A stretch of DNA of 64,000 bases from Corella eumyota (Eukaryota > Chordata > Ascidiacea > Phlebobranchia > Corellidae): assembly GCA_963082875.1 (NCBI GenBank), contig OY720100.1, forward strand, positions 6,386,001 to 6,450,000. Reading direction: 5' to 3'. Shown in pieces: positions 1 to 14,300 of this stretch. The notes beneath the pieces were generated by a model, which was given only the letters and a program-made list of their open reading frames with translations, did no database searches and was not told the origin of the DNA. Made by a program: the position numbers and the translations under genes. How positions within the stretch are numbered: the stretch's first letter is position 1; each line of letters begins with the position of its first letter.

Positions 1-3000
1 GTATGCAATATTATTGGCCAAAAATATCACGTGACCTAATTAAACCCAAAATAAAAATTACCTCAAACTTTTGTTTTACTGAAAATTTTACCGAAATGTT
101 TTATCTTGAATGTTAGTTAGGCCAATGCGCGTCTAATAAAATACAAAATTTTAGGTTTTGAGATTTCATAAATTTTTAATAAAAGTTTCATAATTTTTAT
201 GAATATTAATATTTTCAAAAAATATTTTGTAAACACGGTAATTGGACCTGTGCGGTTCTAACACAACAATTATTTTTCGATTTAAAATTTTTTATTTTTT
301 TTTTTAAATTTGTATGCAATATCACTGGCCTAAAATATCACGTGACCTAATTAAAACCAAAATAAAAATTACCTCAAACTTTTGTTTTACTGAAAATTTT
401 CGCGAAATGTTTTATTTTAAATATTAGTTAGGCCAATACGCGTGTAATAAAATACAAAATTTTAGGTTTTGAGATTTCATAAATTTTTAATAAAAGTTTC
501 ATAACTTTTATGAATATTAATATTTTCGAAAAATATTTTGTAAACACGGTAATTGGACCTGTGCGGTTCTAACACAACAATTATTTTTCGATTTAAAATT
601 TTTTATTTTTTTTTTTAAATTTGTATGCAATATCATTGGCCAAAAATATCACGTGACCTAATTAAACCCAAAATAAAAATTACCTCAAACTTTTGTTTTA
701 CTGAAAATTTTAGCGAAATGTTTTATCTTGAATGTTAGTTAGGCCAATGCGCGTCTAATAAAATACAAAATTTTAGGTTTTGAGATTTCATAAATTTTTA
801 ATAAAAGTTTCATAATTTTTATGAATATTAATATTTTCGAAAAATATTTTGTAAACACGGTAATTGGACCTGTGCGGTTCTAACACAACAATTATTTTTC
901 GATTTAAAATTTTTTATTTTTTTTTTTAAATTTGTATGCAATATCATTGGCCAAAAATATCACGTGACCTAATTAAACCCAAAATAAAAATTACCTCAAA
1001 CTTTTGTTTTACTGAAAATTTTAGCGAAATGTTTTATCTTGAATGTTAGTTAGGCCAATGCGCGTCTAATAAAATACAAAATTTTAGGTTTTGAGATTTC
1101 ATAAATTTTTAATAAAAGTTTCATAATTTTTATGAATATTAATATTTTCGAAAAATATTTTGTAAACACGGTAATTGGACCTGAGCAGTTCTAACACAAC
1201 AATTATTTTTCGATTTAAAATTTTTGATTTTTTTAAAAAAATTTGTATGCAATATTATTGGCCAAAAATATCACGTGACCTAATTAAACCCAAAATAAAA
1301 ATTACCTCAAACTTTTGTTTTACTGAAAATTTTAGCGAAATGTTTTATCTTGAATGTTAGTTAGGCCAATGCGCGTGTAATAAAATACAAAATTTTAGGT
1401 TTTGCGATTTCATAATTTTTTAATAAAAGTTTCATAACTTTTATGAATATTAATATTTTCGAAAAATATTTTGTAAACACGGTAATTGGACCTGTGCAGT
1501 TCTAACACAACAATTATTTTTTGATTTAAAATTTTTTATTTTTTTTTTAAAATTTGTATGCAATATTATTGGCCAAAAATATTACGTGATTTAATTAAAC
1601 CCAAAATAAAAATTACCTCAAACTTTTGTTTTACTGAAAATTTTAGCGAAATGTTTTATCTTGAATGTTAGTTAGGCCAATGCGCGTCTAATAAAATACA
1701 AAATTCTAGGTTTTGAGATTTCATAAATTTTTAATAAAAGTTTCATAATTTTTATGAATATTAATATTTTCGAAAAATATTTTGTAAACACGGTAATTGG
1801 ACTTGTGCAGTTCTAACACAACAATTTTTTTTCGATTTAAAATTTTTTATTTTTTTTTTAAAAATTTGTATGCAACATCATTGGCCTAAAATATCACGTG
1901 ACCTAATGAAAACCAAAATAAAAATTATCTCAAACTTTTGTTTTACTGAAAATTTTAGCGAAATGTTTTATCTTGAATGTTAGTTAGGCCAATGCGCGTG
2001 TAATAAAATACAAAATTTTAGGTTTTAAGATTTGATAAATTTTTAATAAAAGTTTCATAACTTTTATGAATATTAATATTTTCGAAAAATATTTTGTAAA
2101 CACGGTAATTGGACCTGTGCGGTTCAAACACATCAATTATTTTTCGATTTTAAATTATTTATTTTTTTCAAAAAAATTTGTATGCAATATTATTGGCCAA
2201 AAATATCACGTGACCTAATTAAACCCAAAATAAAAGTTACCTCAAACTTTTGTTTTACTGAAAATTTTACCGAAATGTTTTATCTTGAATGTTAGTTAGG
2301 CCAATGCGCGTCTAATAAAATACAAAATTTTAGGTTTTGAGATTTCATAAATTTTTAATAAAAGTTTCATAATTTTTATGAATATTAATATTTTCGAAAA
2401 ATATTTTGTAAACACGGTAATTGGACCTGTGCGGTTCTAACACAACAATTATTTTTCGATTTAAAATTTTTTATTTTTTTTTTTAAATTTGTATGCAATA
2501 TCACTGGCCTAAAATATCACGTGACCTAATTAAAACCAAAATAAAAATTACCTCAAACTTTTGTTTTACTGAAAATTTTCGCGAAATGTTTTATTTTGAA
2601 TATTAGTTAGGCCAATACGCGTCTAATAAAATACAAAAGTTTAGGTTTTGAGATTTCATAAATTTTTAATAAAAGTTTCATAATTTTTATGAATATTAAT
2701 ATTTTCGAAAAATATTTTGTAAACACGGTAATTGGACTTGTGCAGTTCTAACACAACAATTTTTTTTCGATTTAAAATTTTTTATTTTTTTTTTTTAAAT
2801 TTGTATGCAACATCATTGGCCTAAAATATCACGTGACCTAATGAAAACCAAAATAAAAATTATCTCAAACTTTTGTTTTACTGAAAATTTTAGCGAAATG
2901 TTTTATCTTGAATGTTAGTTAGGCCAATGCGCGTGTAATAAAATACAAAATTTTAGGTTTTGAGATTTTATAAATTTTTAATAAAAGTTTCATAACTTTT

Positions 3001-4671
3001 ATGAATATTAATATTTTCGAAAAATATTTTGTAAACACGGTAATTGGACCTGTGCGGTTCAAACACATCAATTATTTTTCGATTTTAAATTATTTATTTT
3101 TTTCAAAAAAATTTGTATGCAATATTATTGGCCAAAAATATCACGTGACCTAATTAAACCCAAAATAAAAATTACCTCAAACTTTTGTTTTACTGAAAAT
3201 TTTACCGAAATGTTTTATCTTGAATGTTAGTTAGGCCAATGCGCGTCTAATAAAATACAAAATTTTAGGTTTTGAGATTTCATAAATTTTTAATAAAAGT
3301 TTCATAATTTTTATGAATATTAATATTTTCGAAAAATATTTTGTAAACACGGTAATTGGACCTGTGCGGTTCTAACACAACAATTATTTTTCGATTTAAA
3401 ATTTTTTATTTTTTTTTTTAAATTTGTATGCAATATCATTGGCCAAAAATATCACGTGACCTAATTAAACCCAAAATAAAAATTACCTCAAACTTTTGTT
3501 TTACTGAAAATTTTAGCGAAATGTTTTTTCTTGAATGTTAGTTAGGCCAATGCGCGTCTAATAAAATACAAAATTTTAGGTTTTGAGATTTCATAAATTT
3601 TTAATAAAAGTTTCATAATTTTTATGAATATTAATATTTTCGAAAAATATTTTGTAAACACGGTAATTGGACCTGAGCAGTTCTAACACAACAATTATTT
3701 TTTGATTTAAAATTTTTGATTTTTTTAAAAAAATTTGTATGCAATATTATTGGCCAAAAATATCACGTGACCTAATTAAACCCAAAATAAAAATTACCTC
3801 AAACTTTTGTTTTACTAAAAATTTTAGCGAAATGTTTTATCTTGAATGTTAGTTAGGCCAATGCGCGTGTAATAAAATACAAAATTTTAGGTTTTGCGAT
3901 TTCATAATTTTTTAATAAAAGTTTCATAACTTTTATGAATATTAATATTTTCGAAAAATATTTTGTAAACACGGTAATTGGACCTGTGCAGTTCTAACAC
4001 AACAATTATTTTTCGATTTAAAATTTTTTATTTTTTTTTAAAAATTTGTATGCAATATTATTGGCCAAAAATATCACGTGACCTAATTAAACCCAAAATA
4101 AAAATTACCTCAAACTTTTGTTTTACTGAAAATTTTAGCGAAATGTTTTATCTTGAATGTTAGTTAGGCCAATGCGCGTCTAATAAAATACAAAATTTTA
4201 GGTTTTGAGATTTCATAAATTTTTAATAAAAGTTTCATAATTTTTATGAATATTAATATTTTCGAAAAATATTTTGTAAACACGGTAATTGGACTTGTGC
4301 AGTTCTAACACAACAATTTTTTTTCGATTTAAAATTTTTTATTTTTTTTTTAAAAATTTGTATGCAACATCATTGGCCTAAAATATCACGTGACCTAATG
4401 AAAACCAAAATAAAAATTATCTCAAACTTTTGTTTTACTGAAAATTTTAGCGAAATGTTTTATCTTGAATGTTAGTTAGGCCAATGCGCGTGTAATAAAA
4501 TACAAAATTTTAGGTTTTGAGATTTCATAAATTTTTAATAAAAGTTTCATAACTTTTATGAATATTAATATTTTCGAAAAATATTTTGTAAACAAGGTAA
4601 TTGGACCTGTGCGGTTCAAACACATCAATTATTTTTCGATTTTAAATTATTTATTTTTTTCAAAAAAATTT
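1..4671. repeat. Satellite higher-order repeat, copy 1 (15 monomers)
   Basis: Private variants recur 4671 bp apart: TTTTCAAAAAATATT near 212 and 4886, and AAAAGTTACC near 2234 and 6905. This defines a 15-monomer unit from 1 to 4671. Inside it, monomers that carry ACCGAAATG and follow the block CACATCAATT...ATTTTAAATTA mark sub-block starts at 1, about 2180 and about 3115, giving sub-blocks of 7, 3 and 5 monomers. The left boundary is set by the window edge, so the true phase of the unit is unknown. Confidence 0.85.
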
Positions 4672-7600
4672 GTATGCAATATTATTGGCCAAAAATATCA
4701 CGTGACCTAATTAAACCCAAAATAAAAATTACCTCAAACTTTTGTTTTACTGAAAATTTTACCGAAATGTTTTATCTTGAATGTTAGTTAGGCCAATGCG
4801 CGTCTAATAAAATACAAAATTTTAGGTTTTGAGATTTCATAAATTTTTAATAAAAGTTTCATAATTTTTATGAATATTAATATTTTCAAAAAATATTTTG
4901 TAAACACGGTAATTGGACCTGTGCGGTTCTAACACAACAATTATTTTTCGATTTAAAATTTTTTATTTTTTTTTTTAAATTTGTATGCAATATCACTGGC
5001 CTAAAATATCACGTGACCTAATTAAAACCAAAATAAAAATTACCTCAAACTTTTGTTTTACTGAAAATTTTCGCGAAATGTTTTATTTTAAGTATTAGTT
5101 AGGCCAATACGCGTGTAATAAAATACAAAATTTTAGGTTTTGAGATTTCATAAATTTTTAATAAAAGTTTCATAACTTTTATGAATATTAATATTTTCGA
5201 AAAATATTTTGTAAACACGGTAATTGGACCTGTGCGGTTCTAACACAACAATTATTTTTCGATTTAAAATTTTTTATTTTTTTTTTTAAATTTGTATGCA
5301 ATATCATTGGCCAAAAATATCACGTGACCTAATTAAACCCAAAATAAAAATTACCTCAAACTTTTGTTTTACTGAAAATTTTAGCGAAATGTTTTATCTT
5401 GAATGTTAGTTAGGCCAATGCGCGTCTAATAAAATACAAAATTTTAGGTTTTGAGATTTCATAAATTTTTAATAAAAGTTTCATAATTTTTATGAATATT
5501 AATATTTTCGAAAAATATTTTGTAAACACGGTAATTGGACCTGTGCGGTTCTAACACAACAATTATTTTTCGATTTAAAATTTTTTATTTTTTTTTTTAA
5601 ATTTGTATGCAATATCATTGGCCAAAAATATCACGTGACCTAATTAAACCCAAAATAAAAATTACCTCAAACTTTTGTTTTACTGAAAATTTTAGCGAAA
5701 TGTTTTATCTTGAATGTTAGTTAGGCCAATGCGCGTCTAATAAAATACAAAATTTTAGGTTTTGAGATTTCATAAATTTTTAATAAAAGTTTCATAATTT
5801 TTATGAATATTAATATTTTCGAAAAATATTTTGTAAACACGGTAATTGGACCTGAGCAGTTCTAACACAACAATTATTTTTCGATTTAAAATTTTTGATT
5901 TTTTTAAAAAAATTTGTATGCAATATTATTGGCCAAAAATATCACGTGACCTAATTAAACCCAAAATAAAAATTACCTCAAACTTTTGTTTTACTGAAAA
6001 TTTTAGCGAAATGTTTTATCTTGAATGTTAGTTAGGCCAATGCGCGTGTAATAAAATACAAAATTTTAGGTTTTGCGATTTCATAATTTTTTAATAAAAG
6101 TTTCATAACTTTTATGAATATTAATATTTTCGAAAAATATTTTGTAAACACGGTAATTGGACCTGTGCAGTTCTAACACAACAATTATTTTTCGATTTAA
6201 AATTTTTTATTTTTTTTTTTAAATTTGTATGCAATATTATTGGCCAAAAATATTACGTGATTTAATTAAACCCAAAATAAAAATTACCTCAAACTTTTGT
6301 TTTACTGAAAATTTTAGCGAAATGTTTTATCTTGAATGTTAGTTAGGCCAATGCGCGTCTAATAAAATACAAAATTCTAGGTTTTGAGATTTCATAAATT
6401 TTTAATAAAAGTTTCATAATTTTTATGAATATTAATATTTTCGAAAAATATTTTGTAAACACGGTAATTGGACTTGTGCAGTTCTAACACAACAATTTTT
6501 TTTCGATTTAAAATTTTTTATTTTTTTTTTAAAAATTTGTATGCAACATCATTGGCCTAAAATATCACGTGACCTAATGAAAACCAAAATAAAAATTATC
6601 TCAAACTTTTGTTTTACTGAAAATTTTAGCGAAATGTTTTATCTTGAATGTTAGTTAGGCCAATGCGCGTGTAATAAAATACAAAATTTTAGGTTTTAAG
6701 ATTTGATAAATTTTTAATAAAAGTTTCATAACTTTTATGAATATTAATATTTTCGAAAAATATTTTGTAAACACGGTAATTGGACCTGTGCGGTTCAAAC
6801 ACATCAATTATTTTTCGATTTTAAATTATTTATTTTTTTCAAAAAAATTTGTATGCAATATTATTGGCCAAAAATATCACGTGACCTAATTAAACCCAAA
6901 ATAAAAGTTACCTCAAACTTTTGTTTTACTGAAAATTTTACCGAAATGTTTTATCTTGAATGTTAGTTAGGCCAATGCGCGTCTAATAAAATACAAAATT
7001 TTAGGTTTTGAGATTTCATAAATTTTTAATAAAAGTTTCATAATTTTTATGAATATTAATATTTTCGAAAAATATTTTGTAAACACGGTAATTGGACCTG
7101 TGCGGTTCTAACACAACAATTATTTTTCGATTTAAAATTTTTTATTTTTTTTTTTAAATTTGTATGCAATATCACTGGCCTAAAATATCACGTGACCTAA
7201 TTAAAACCAAAATAAAAATTACCTCAAACTTTTGTTTTACTGAAAATTTTCGCGAAATGTTTTATTTTGAATATTAGTTAGGCCAATACGCGTCTAATAA
7301 AATACAAAAGTTTAGGTTTTGAGATTTCATAAATTTTTAATAAAAGTTTCATAATTTTTATGAATATTAATATTTTCGAAAAATATTTTGTAAACACGGT
7401 AATTGGACTTGTGCAGTTCTAACACAACAATTTTTTTTCGATTTAAAATTTTTTATTTTTTTTTTTTAAATTTGTATGCAACATCATTGGCCTAAAATAT
7501 CACGTGACCTAATGAAAACCAAAATAAAAATTATCTCAAACTTTTGTTTTACTGAAAATTTTAGCGAAATGTTTTATCTTGAATGTTAGTTAGGCCAATG

Positions 7601-9653
7601 CGCGTGTAATAAAATACAAAATTTTAGGTTTTGAGATTTTATAAATTTTTAATAAAAGTTCCATAACTTTTATGAATATTAATATTTTCGAAAAATATTT
7701 TGTAAACACGGTAATTGGACCTGTGCGGTTCAAACACATCAATTATTTTTCGATTTTAAATTATTTATTTTTTTCAAAAAAATTTGTATGCAATATTATT
7801 GGCCAAAAATATCACGTGACCTAATTAAACCCAAAATAAAAATTACCTCAAACTTTTGTTTTACTGAAAATTTTACCGAAATGTTTTATCTTGAATGTTA
7901 GTTAGGCCAATGCGCGTCTAATAAAATACAAAATTTTAGGTTTTGAGATTTCATAAATTTTTAATAAAAGTTTCATAATTTTTATGAATATTAATATTTT
8001 CGAAAAATATTTTGTAAACACGGTAATTGGACCTGTGCGGTTCTAACACAACAATTATTTTTCGATTTAAAATTTTTTATTTTTTTTTTTAAATTTGTAT
8101 GCAATATCACTGGCCTAAAATATCACGTGACCTAATTAAAACCAAAATAAAAATTACCTCAAACTTTTGTTTTACTGAAAATTTTCGCGAAATGTTTTAT
8201 TTTAAATATTAGTTAGGCCAATACGCGTGTAATAAAATACAAAATTTTAGGTTTTGAGATTTCATAAATTTTTAATAAAAGTTTCATAACTTTTATGAAT
8301 ATTAATATTTTCGAAAAATATTTTGTAAACACGGTAATTGGACCTGTGCGGTTCTAACACAACAATTATTTTTCGATTTAAAATTTTTTATTTTTTTTTT
8401 TAAATTTGTATGCAATATCATTGGCCAAAAATATCACGTGACCTAATTAAACCCAAAATAAAAATTACCTCAAACTTTTGTTTTACTGAAAATTTTAGCG
8501 AAATGTTTTTTCTTGAATGTTAGTTAGGCCAATGCGCGTCTAATAAAATACAAAATTTTAGGTTTTGAGATTTCATAAATTTTTAATAAAAGTTTCATAA
8601 TTTTTATGAATATTAATATTTTCGAAAAATATTTTGTAAACACGGTAATTGGACCTGAGCAGTTCTAACACAACAATTATTTTTTGATTTAAAATTTTTG
8701 ATTTTTTTAAAAAAATTTGTATGCAATATTATTGGCCAAAAATATCACGTGACCTAATTAAACCCAAAATAAAAATTACCTCAAACTTTTGTTTTACTAA
8801 AAATTTTAGCGAAATGTTTTATCTTGAATGTTAGTTAGGCCAATGCGCGTGTAATAAAATACAAAATTTTAGGTTTTGCGATTTCATAATTTTTTAATAA
8901 AAGTTTCATAACTTTTATGAATATTAATATTTTCGAAAAATATTTTGTAAACACGGTAATTGGACCTGTGCAGTTCTAACACAACAATTATTTTTCGATT
9001 TAAAATTTTTTATTTTTTTTTAAAAATTTGTATGCAATATTATTGGCCAAAAATATCACGTGACCTAATTAAACCCAAAATAAAAATTACCTCAAACTTT
9101 TGTTTTACTGAAAATTTTAGCGAAATGTTTTATCTTGAATGTTAGTTAGGCCAATGCGCGTCTAATAAAATACAAAATTCTAGGTTTTGAGATTTCATAA
9201 ATTTTTAATAAAAGTTTCATAATTTTTATGAATATTAATATTTTCGAAAAATATTTTGTAAACACGGTAATTGGACTTGTGCAGTTCTAACACAACAATT
9301 TTTTTTCGATTTAAAATTTTTTATTTTTTTTTTAAAAATTTGTATGCAACATCATTGGCCTAAAATAACACGTGACCTAATGAAAACCAAAATAAAAATT
9401 ATCTCAAACTTTTGTTTTACTGAAAATTTTAGCGAAATGTTTTATCTTGAATGTTAGTTAGGCCAATGCGCGTGTAATAAAATACAAAATTTTAGGTTTT
9501 GAGATTTCATAAATTTTTAATAAAAGTTTCATAACTTTTATGATTATTAATATTTTCGAAAAATATTTTGTAAACACGGTAATTGGACCTGTGCGGTTCA
9601 AACACATCAATTATTTTTCGATTTTAAATTATTTATTTTTTTCAAAAAAATTT
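4672..9653. repeat. Satellite higher-order repeat, copy 2 (16 monomers)
   Basis: This copy repeats the order of monomer types in 1-4671 but is 4982 bp long. One extra monomer of the ATCACTGGCC type sits at about 8097-8407; variants to its right (for example the TTTTTTCTTGAATG monomer near 3523 and 8505) are displaced by 4982 rather than 4671. The sub-blocks are therefore 7, 3 and 6 monomers. The change of exactly one monomer is what unequal crossing-over between copies would produce. Confidence 0.83.
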
Positions 9654-11330
9654 GTATGCAATATTATTGGCCAAAAATATCACGTGACCTAATTAAACCC
9701 AAAATAAAAATTACCTCAAACTTTTGTTTTACTGAAAATTTTACCGAAAGGTTTTATCTTGAATGTTAGTTAGGCCAATGCGCGTCTAATAAAATACAAA
9801 ATTTTAGGTTTTGAGATTTCATAAATTTTTAATAAAAGTTTCATAATTTTTATGAATATTAATATTTTCGAAAAATATTTTGTAAACACGGTAATTGGAC
9901 CTGTGCGGTTCTAACACAACAATTATTTTTCGATTTAAAATTTTTTATTTTTTTTTTAAAATTTGTATGCAATATCACTGGCCTAAAATATCACGTGACC
10001 AAATTAAAACCAAAATAAAAATTACCTCAAACTTTTGTTTTACTGAAAATTTTCGCGAAATGTTTTATTTTGAATATTAGTTAGGCCAATGCGCGTCTAA
10101 TAAAATACAAAATTTTAGGTTTTGAGATTTCATAAATTTTTAATAAAAGTTTCATAATTTTTATGAATATTAATATTTTCGAAAAATATTTTGTAAACAC
10201 GGTAATTGGACCTGTGCGGTTCTAACACAACAATTATTTTTCGATTTAAAATTTTTTATTTTTTTTTTTAAATTTGTATGCAATATCACTGGCCTAAAAT
10301 ATCACGTGACCTAATTAAAACCAAAATAAAAATTACCTCAAACTTTTGTTTTACTGAAAATTTTCGCAAAATGTTTTATTTTAAATATTAGTTAGGCCAA
10401 TACGCGTGTAATAAAATACAAAATTTTAGGTTTTGAGATTTCATAAATTTTTAATAAAAGTTTCATAACTTTTATGAATATTAATATTTTCGAAAAATAT
10501 TTTGTAAACACGGTAATTGGACCTGTGCGGTTCTAACACAACAATTATTTTTCGATTTAAAATTTTTTATTTTTTTTTTTAAATTTGTATGCAATATCAT
10601 TGGCCAAAAATATCACGTGACCTAATTAAACCCAAAATAAAAATTACCTCAAACTTTTGTTTTACTGAAAATTTTAGCGAAATGTTTTATCTTGAATGTT
10701 AGTTAGGCCAATGCGCGTCTAATAAAATACAAAATTTTAGGTTTTGAGATTTCATAAATTTTTAATAAAAGTTTCATAATTTTTATGAATATTAATATTT
10801 TCGAAAAATATTTTGTAAACACGGTAATTGGACCTGAGCAGTTCTAACACAACAATTAGTTTTCGATTTAAAATTTTTGATTTTTTTAAAAAAATTTGTA
10901 TGCAATATTATTGGCCAAAAATATCACGTGACCTAATTAAACCCAAAATAAAAATTACCTCAAACTTTTGTTTTACTGAAAATTTTAGCGAAATGTTTTA
11001 TCTTGAATGTTAGTTAGGCCAATGCGCGTGTAATAAAATACAAAATTTTAGGTTTTGCGATTTCATAATTTTTTAATAAAAGTTTCATAACTTTTATGAA
11101 TATTAATATTTTCGAAAAATATTTTGTAAACACGGTAATTGGACCTGTGCAGTTCTAACACAACAATTATTTTTCGATTTAAAATTTTTTATTTTTTTTT
11201 AAAAATTTGTATGCAATATTATTGGCCAAAAATATCACGTGACCTAATTAAACCCAAAATAAAAATTACCTCAAACTTTTGTTTTACTGAAAATTTTAGC
11301 GAAATGTTTTATCTTGAATGTTAGTTAAGC
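9654..11330. repeat. Satellite higher-order repeat, partial copy 3
   Basis: A third copy starts at about 9654 with the ACCGAAA-type monomer and keeps near-identity for about 5.4 monomers, including the CTGAGCAG variant near 10830. It then runs into diverged monomers (TTAAGCCAATGCG near 11326, AACAGTTTC near 11388). It also has two ATCACTGG monomers in a row where copy 1 has one, so the monomer order is not fixed. Confidence 0.75.
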
Positions 11331-14300
11331 CAATGCGCGTCTAATAAAATACAAAATTTTAGGTTTTGAGATTTCATGAATTTTTAATAACAGTTTCATA
11401 ACTTTTATGAATATTAATATTTTCGAAAAATATTTTGTAAACACGGTAATTGGACCTGTGCGGTTCAAACACATCAATTATTTTTCGATTTAAAATTTTT
11501 TATTTTTTTAAAAAAAATTGGTATGCAATATTATTGGCCAAAAATATCACGTGACCTAATTAAACCCATAATAAAAATTACCTCAAACTTTTGTTTTACT
11601 GAAATTTTAAGCGAAATGTTTTATCTTGAATGTTAGTTAGGCCAATGCGCGTGTAATAAAATACAAAATTTTAGGTTTTGAGATTTCATAAATTTTTAAT
11701 AAAAGTTTCATAACTTTTATGAATATTAATATTTTCGAAAAATATTTTGTAAAAACGGTAATTGGACCTGTGCAGTTCTAACACAACAATTATTTTTCGA
11801 TTTAAAATTTTTTGTTTTTGTTAAAAAATTTGTATGCAATATTATTGGCCAAAAATATCACGTGACCTAATTAAACCCAAAATAAAAATTACCTCAAACT
11901 TTTGTTTTACTGAAAATTTTAGCGAAATGTTTTATCTTGAATGTTAGTTAGGCCAATGCGCGTCTAATAAAATATAAAATTTTAGGTTTTGAGATTTCAT
12001 AAATTTTTAATAAAAGTTTCATAATTTTTATGAATATTAATATTTTCGAAAAATATTTTGTAAACACGGTAATTGGACCTGTGCAGTTCTAACACAACAA
12101 TTATTTTTCGATTTAAAATTTTTTATTTATTTTTTTTAAATTTGTATGCAATATCACTGGCCAAAAATATCACGTGACCTAATGAAAACCAAAATAAAAA
12201 TTACCTCAAACTTTTGTTTTACTGAAAATTTTCGCGAAATGTTTTATTTTGAATGTTAGTTAGGCCAATACGCGTCTAATAAAATACAAAATTTTAGGTT
12301 TTGAGATTTCATAAGTTTTTAATAAAAGTCTTATAACTTTTATGAATATTAATATTTTCGAAAAATATTTTGTAAACACAGTAATTGGACCTGTGCGGTT
12401 CTAACACAACAATTATTTTTCAATTTAAAATTTTTTATTTTTTTTAAAAAATTTGTATGCAATATTATTGGCCAAAAATATCACGTGACCTAATTAAACC
12501 CAAAATAAAAATTACCTCAAACTTTTGTTTTACTGAAAATTTTAGCGAAATGTTTTATCTTGAATGTTAGTTAGGCCAATGCGCGTCTAATAAAATACAA
12601 AATTTTAGGTTTTGAGATTTCATAAATTTTTAATAAAAATTTCATAACTTTTATGAATATTAATATTTTCGAAAAATATTTTGTAAACACGGTAATTGGA
12701 CCTGTGCGGTTCTAACACAACAATTATTTCTCGATTTAAAATTTTTTATTTTTTTTCAAAAAATTTGTATGTAAACTCATTGGTCAAAAATATCACGTGA
12801 CCTAATTAAACCCAAAATAAAAATTATCTCAAACTTTTGTTCTACTCAAAATTTTTGCAAAATGTTTTATCTTAAATGTTAGTTAGGCCAATGCGCGCCT
12901 AATTAAATATAAAATTTCATATTTTGAGATTTCATAAATTTTTAATAAAAGTTTCATAACTTTTATGAATATTAATATTTTCGAAAAATATTTTATAAAC
13001 ACGGTAATTGGACCTGTGCGGTTCTAACACAACAATTATTTTTCGATTTAAAATTTTTAATTTTTTTAAATTTGTATGCAATATCATTGGCCAAAAATAT
13101 CACGTGACCTAATTAAATCCAAAATAAAATTACCTCAAACTTTGTTTTACTGAAATTTTTCGCAAAATGTTTTATCTTGAATGTTAGTTAGGCCAATGCG
13201 CGTCTAATAAAATACAAAATTTTAGGTTTTGAGATTTCATAACTTTTATGAATATTAATATTTTTAAAAAATATTTTGTAAACACGGTAATTGGACCTGT
13301 GCATTTTTAATACAACAATTATTTTTCGATTTAAAAATTTTTATTTTTTTAAAAAAATTTGTATGCAATATCATTAGCCAAAAATATCACGTGACCTAAT
13401 GAAAACCAAAATAAAAATTACCTCAAACTTTTGTTTTACTGAAAATTTTCGCGAAATGTTTTATCTTGAATGTTAGTTAGGCCAATGCGCATGTAATAAA
13501 ATACAAAATTTTAGGTTTTGAGATTTCATAAATTTTTAATAAAAGTTTCATAACTTTTATGAATATTAATATTTTCGAAAAATATTTTGTAAACACGGTA
13601 ATTGGACCTGTGCGGTTCTAACACAACAATTATTTTTTGATTTAAAATTTTTTATTTTTTTTTTTAAATTTTTATGCAATATCATTGGCCAAAAATATCA
13701 CGTGACCTAATTAAAACTAAAATAAAAATTACCTCAAACTTTTGTTTTACTAAAAATTTTTGCGAAATGTTTTATCTTGAATGTTAGTTAGGCCCATGCG
13801 CGTCTAATAAAATACAAAATTTTAGGTTTTGAGATTTCATAAATTTTTAATAAAAGTTTCATAACTTTTATGAATATTAATATTTTTAAAAAATATTTTG
13901 TAAACACGGTATTTGGACCTGTGCGGTTCTAATACAACAATTATTTTTCAATTTAAAATTTTTATTTTTTTAAATTTGTATGCAATATCATTGGCCAAAA
14001 ATATCACGTGACCTAATCAAACCAAAAATAAAAATTACCTCAAACTTTTGTTTTACTGAAAATTCTCGCGAAATGTTTTATCTTGAATGTTAGTTAGGCC
14101 AATGCGTGTCTAATAAAATACAAAAGTTTAGGTTTTGAGATTTCATAAATTTTTAATAAAAGTTTCGTAACTTTTATGAATATTAATATTTTCGAAAAAT
14201 ATTTTATAAACACGGTAATTGGACCTGTGCGGTTCTAACACAACAATTATTTTTCGATTTAAAATTTTTAATTTTTTTAAATTTGTATGCAATATCATTG

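Noticed and set aside
1175-11324. Family of 61-codon open frames of nearly the same sequence (e.g. 1175-1360, 5846-6031, 11139-11324)
   Set aside because: They recur only because the 311-bp satellite recurs, are open only in some monomers, and have the amino-acid bias of AT-rich DNA.
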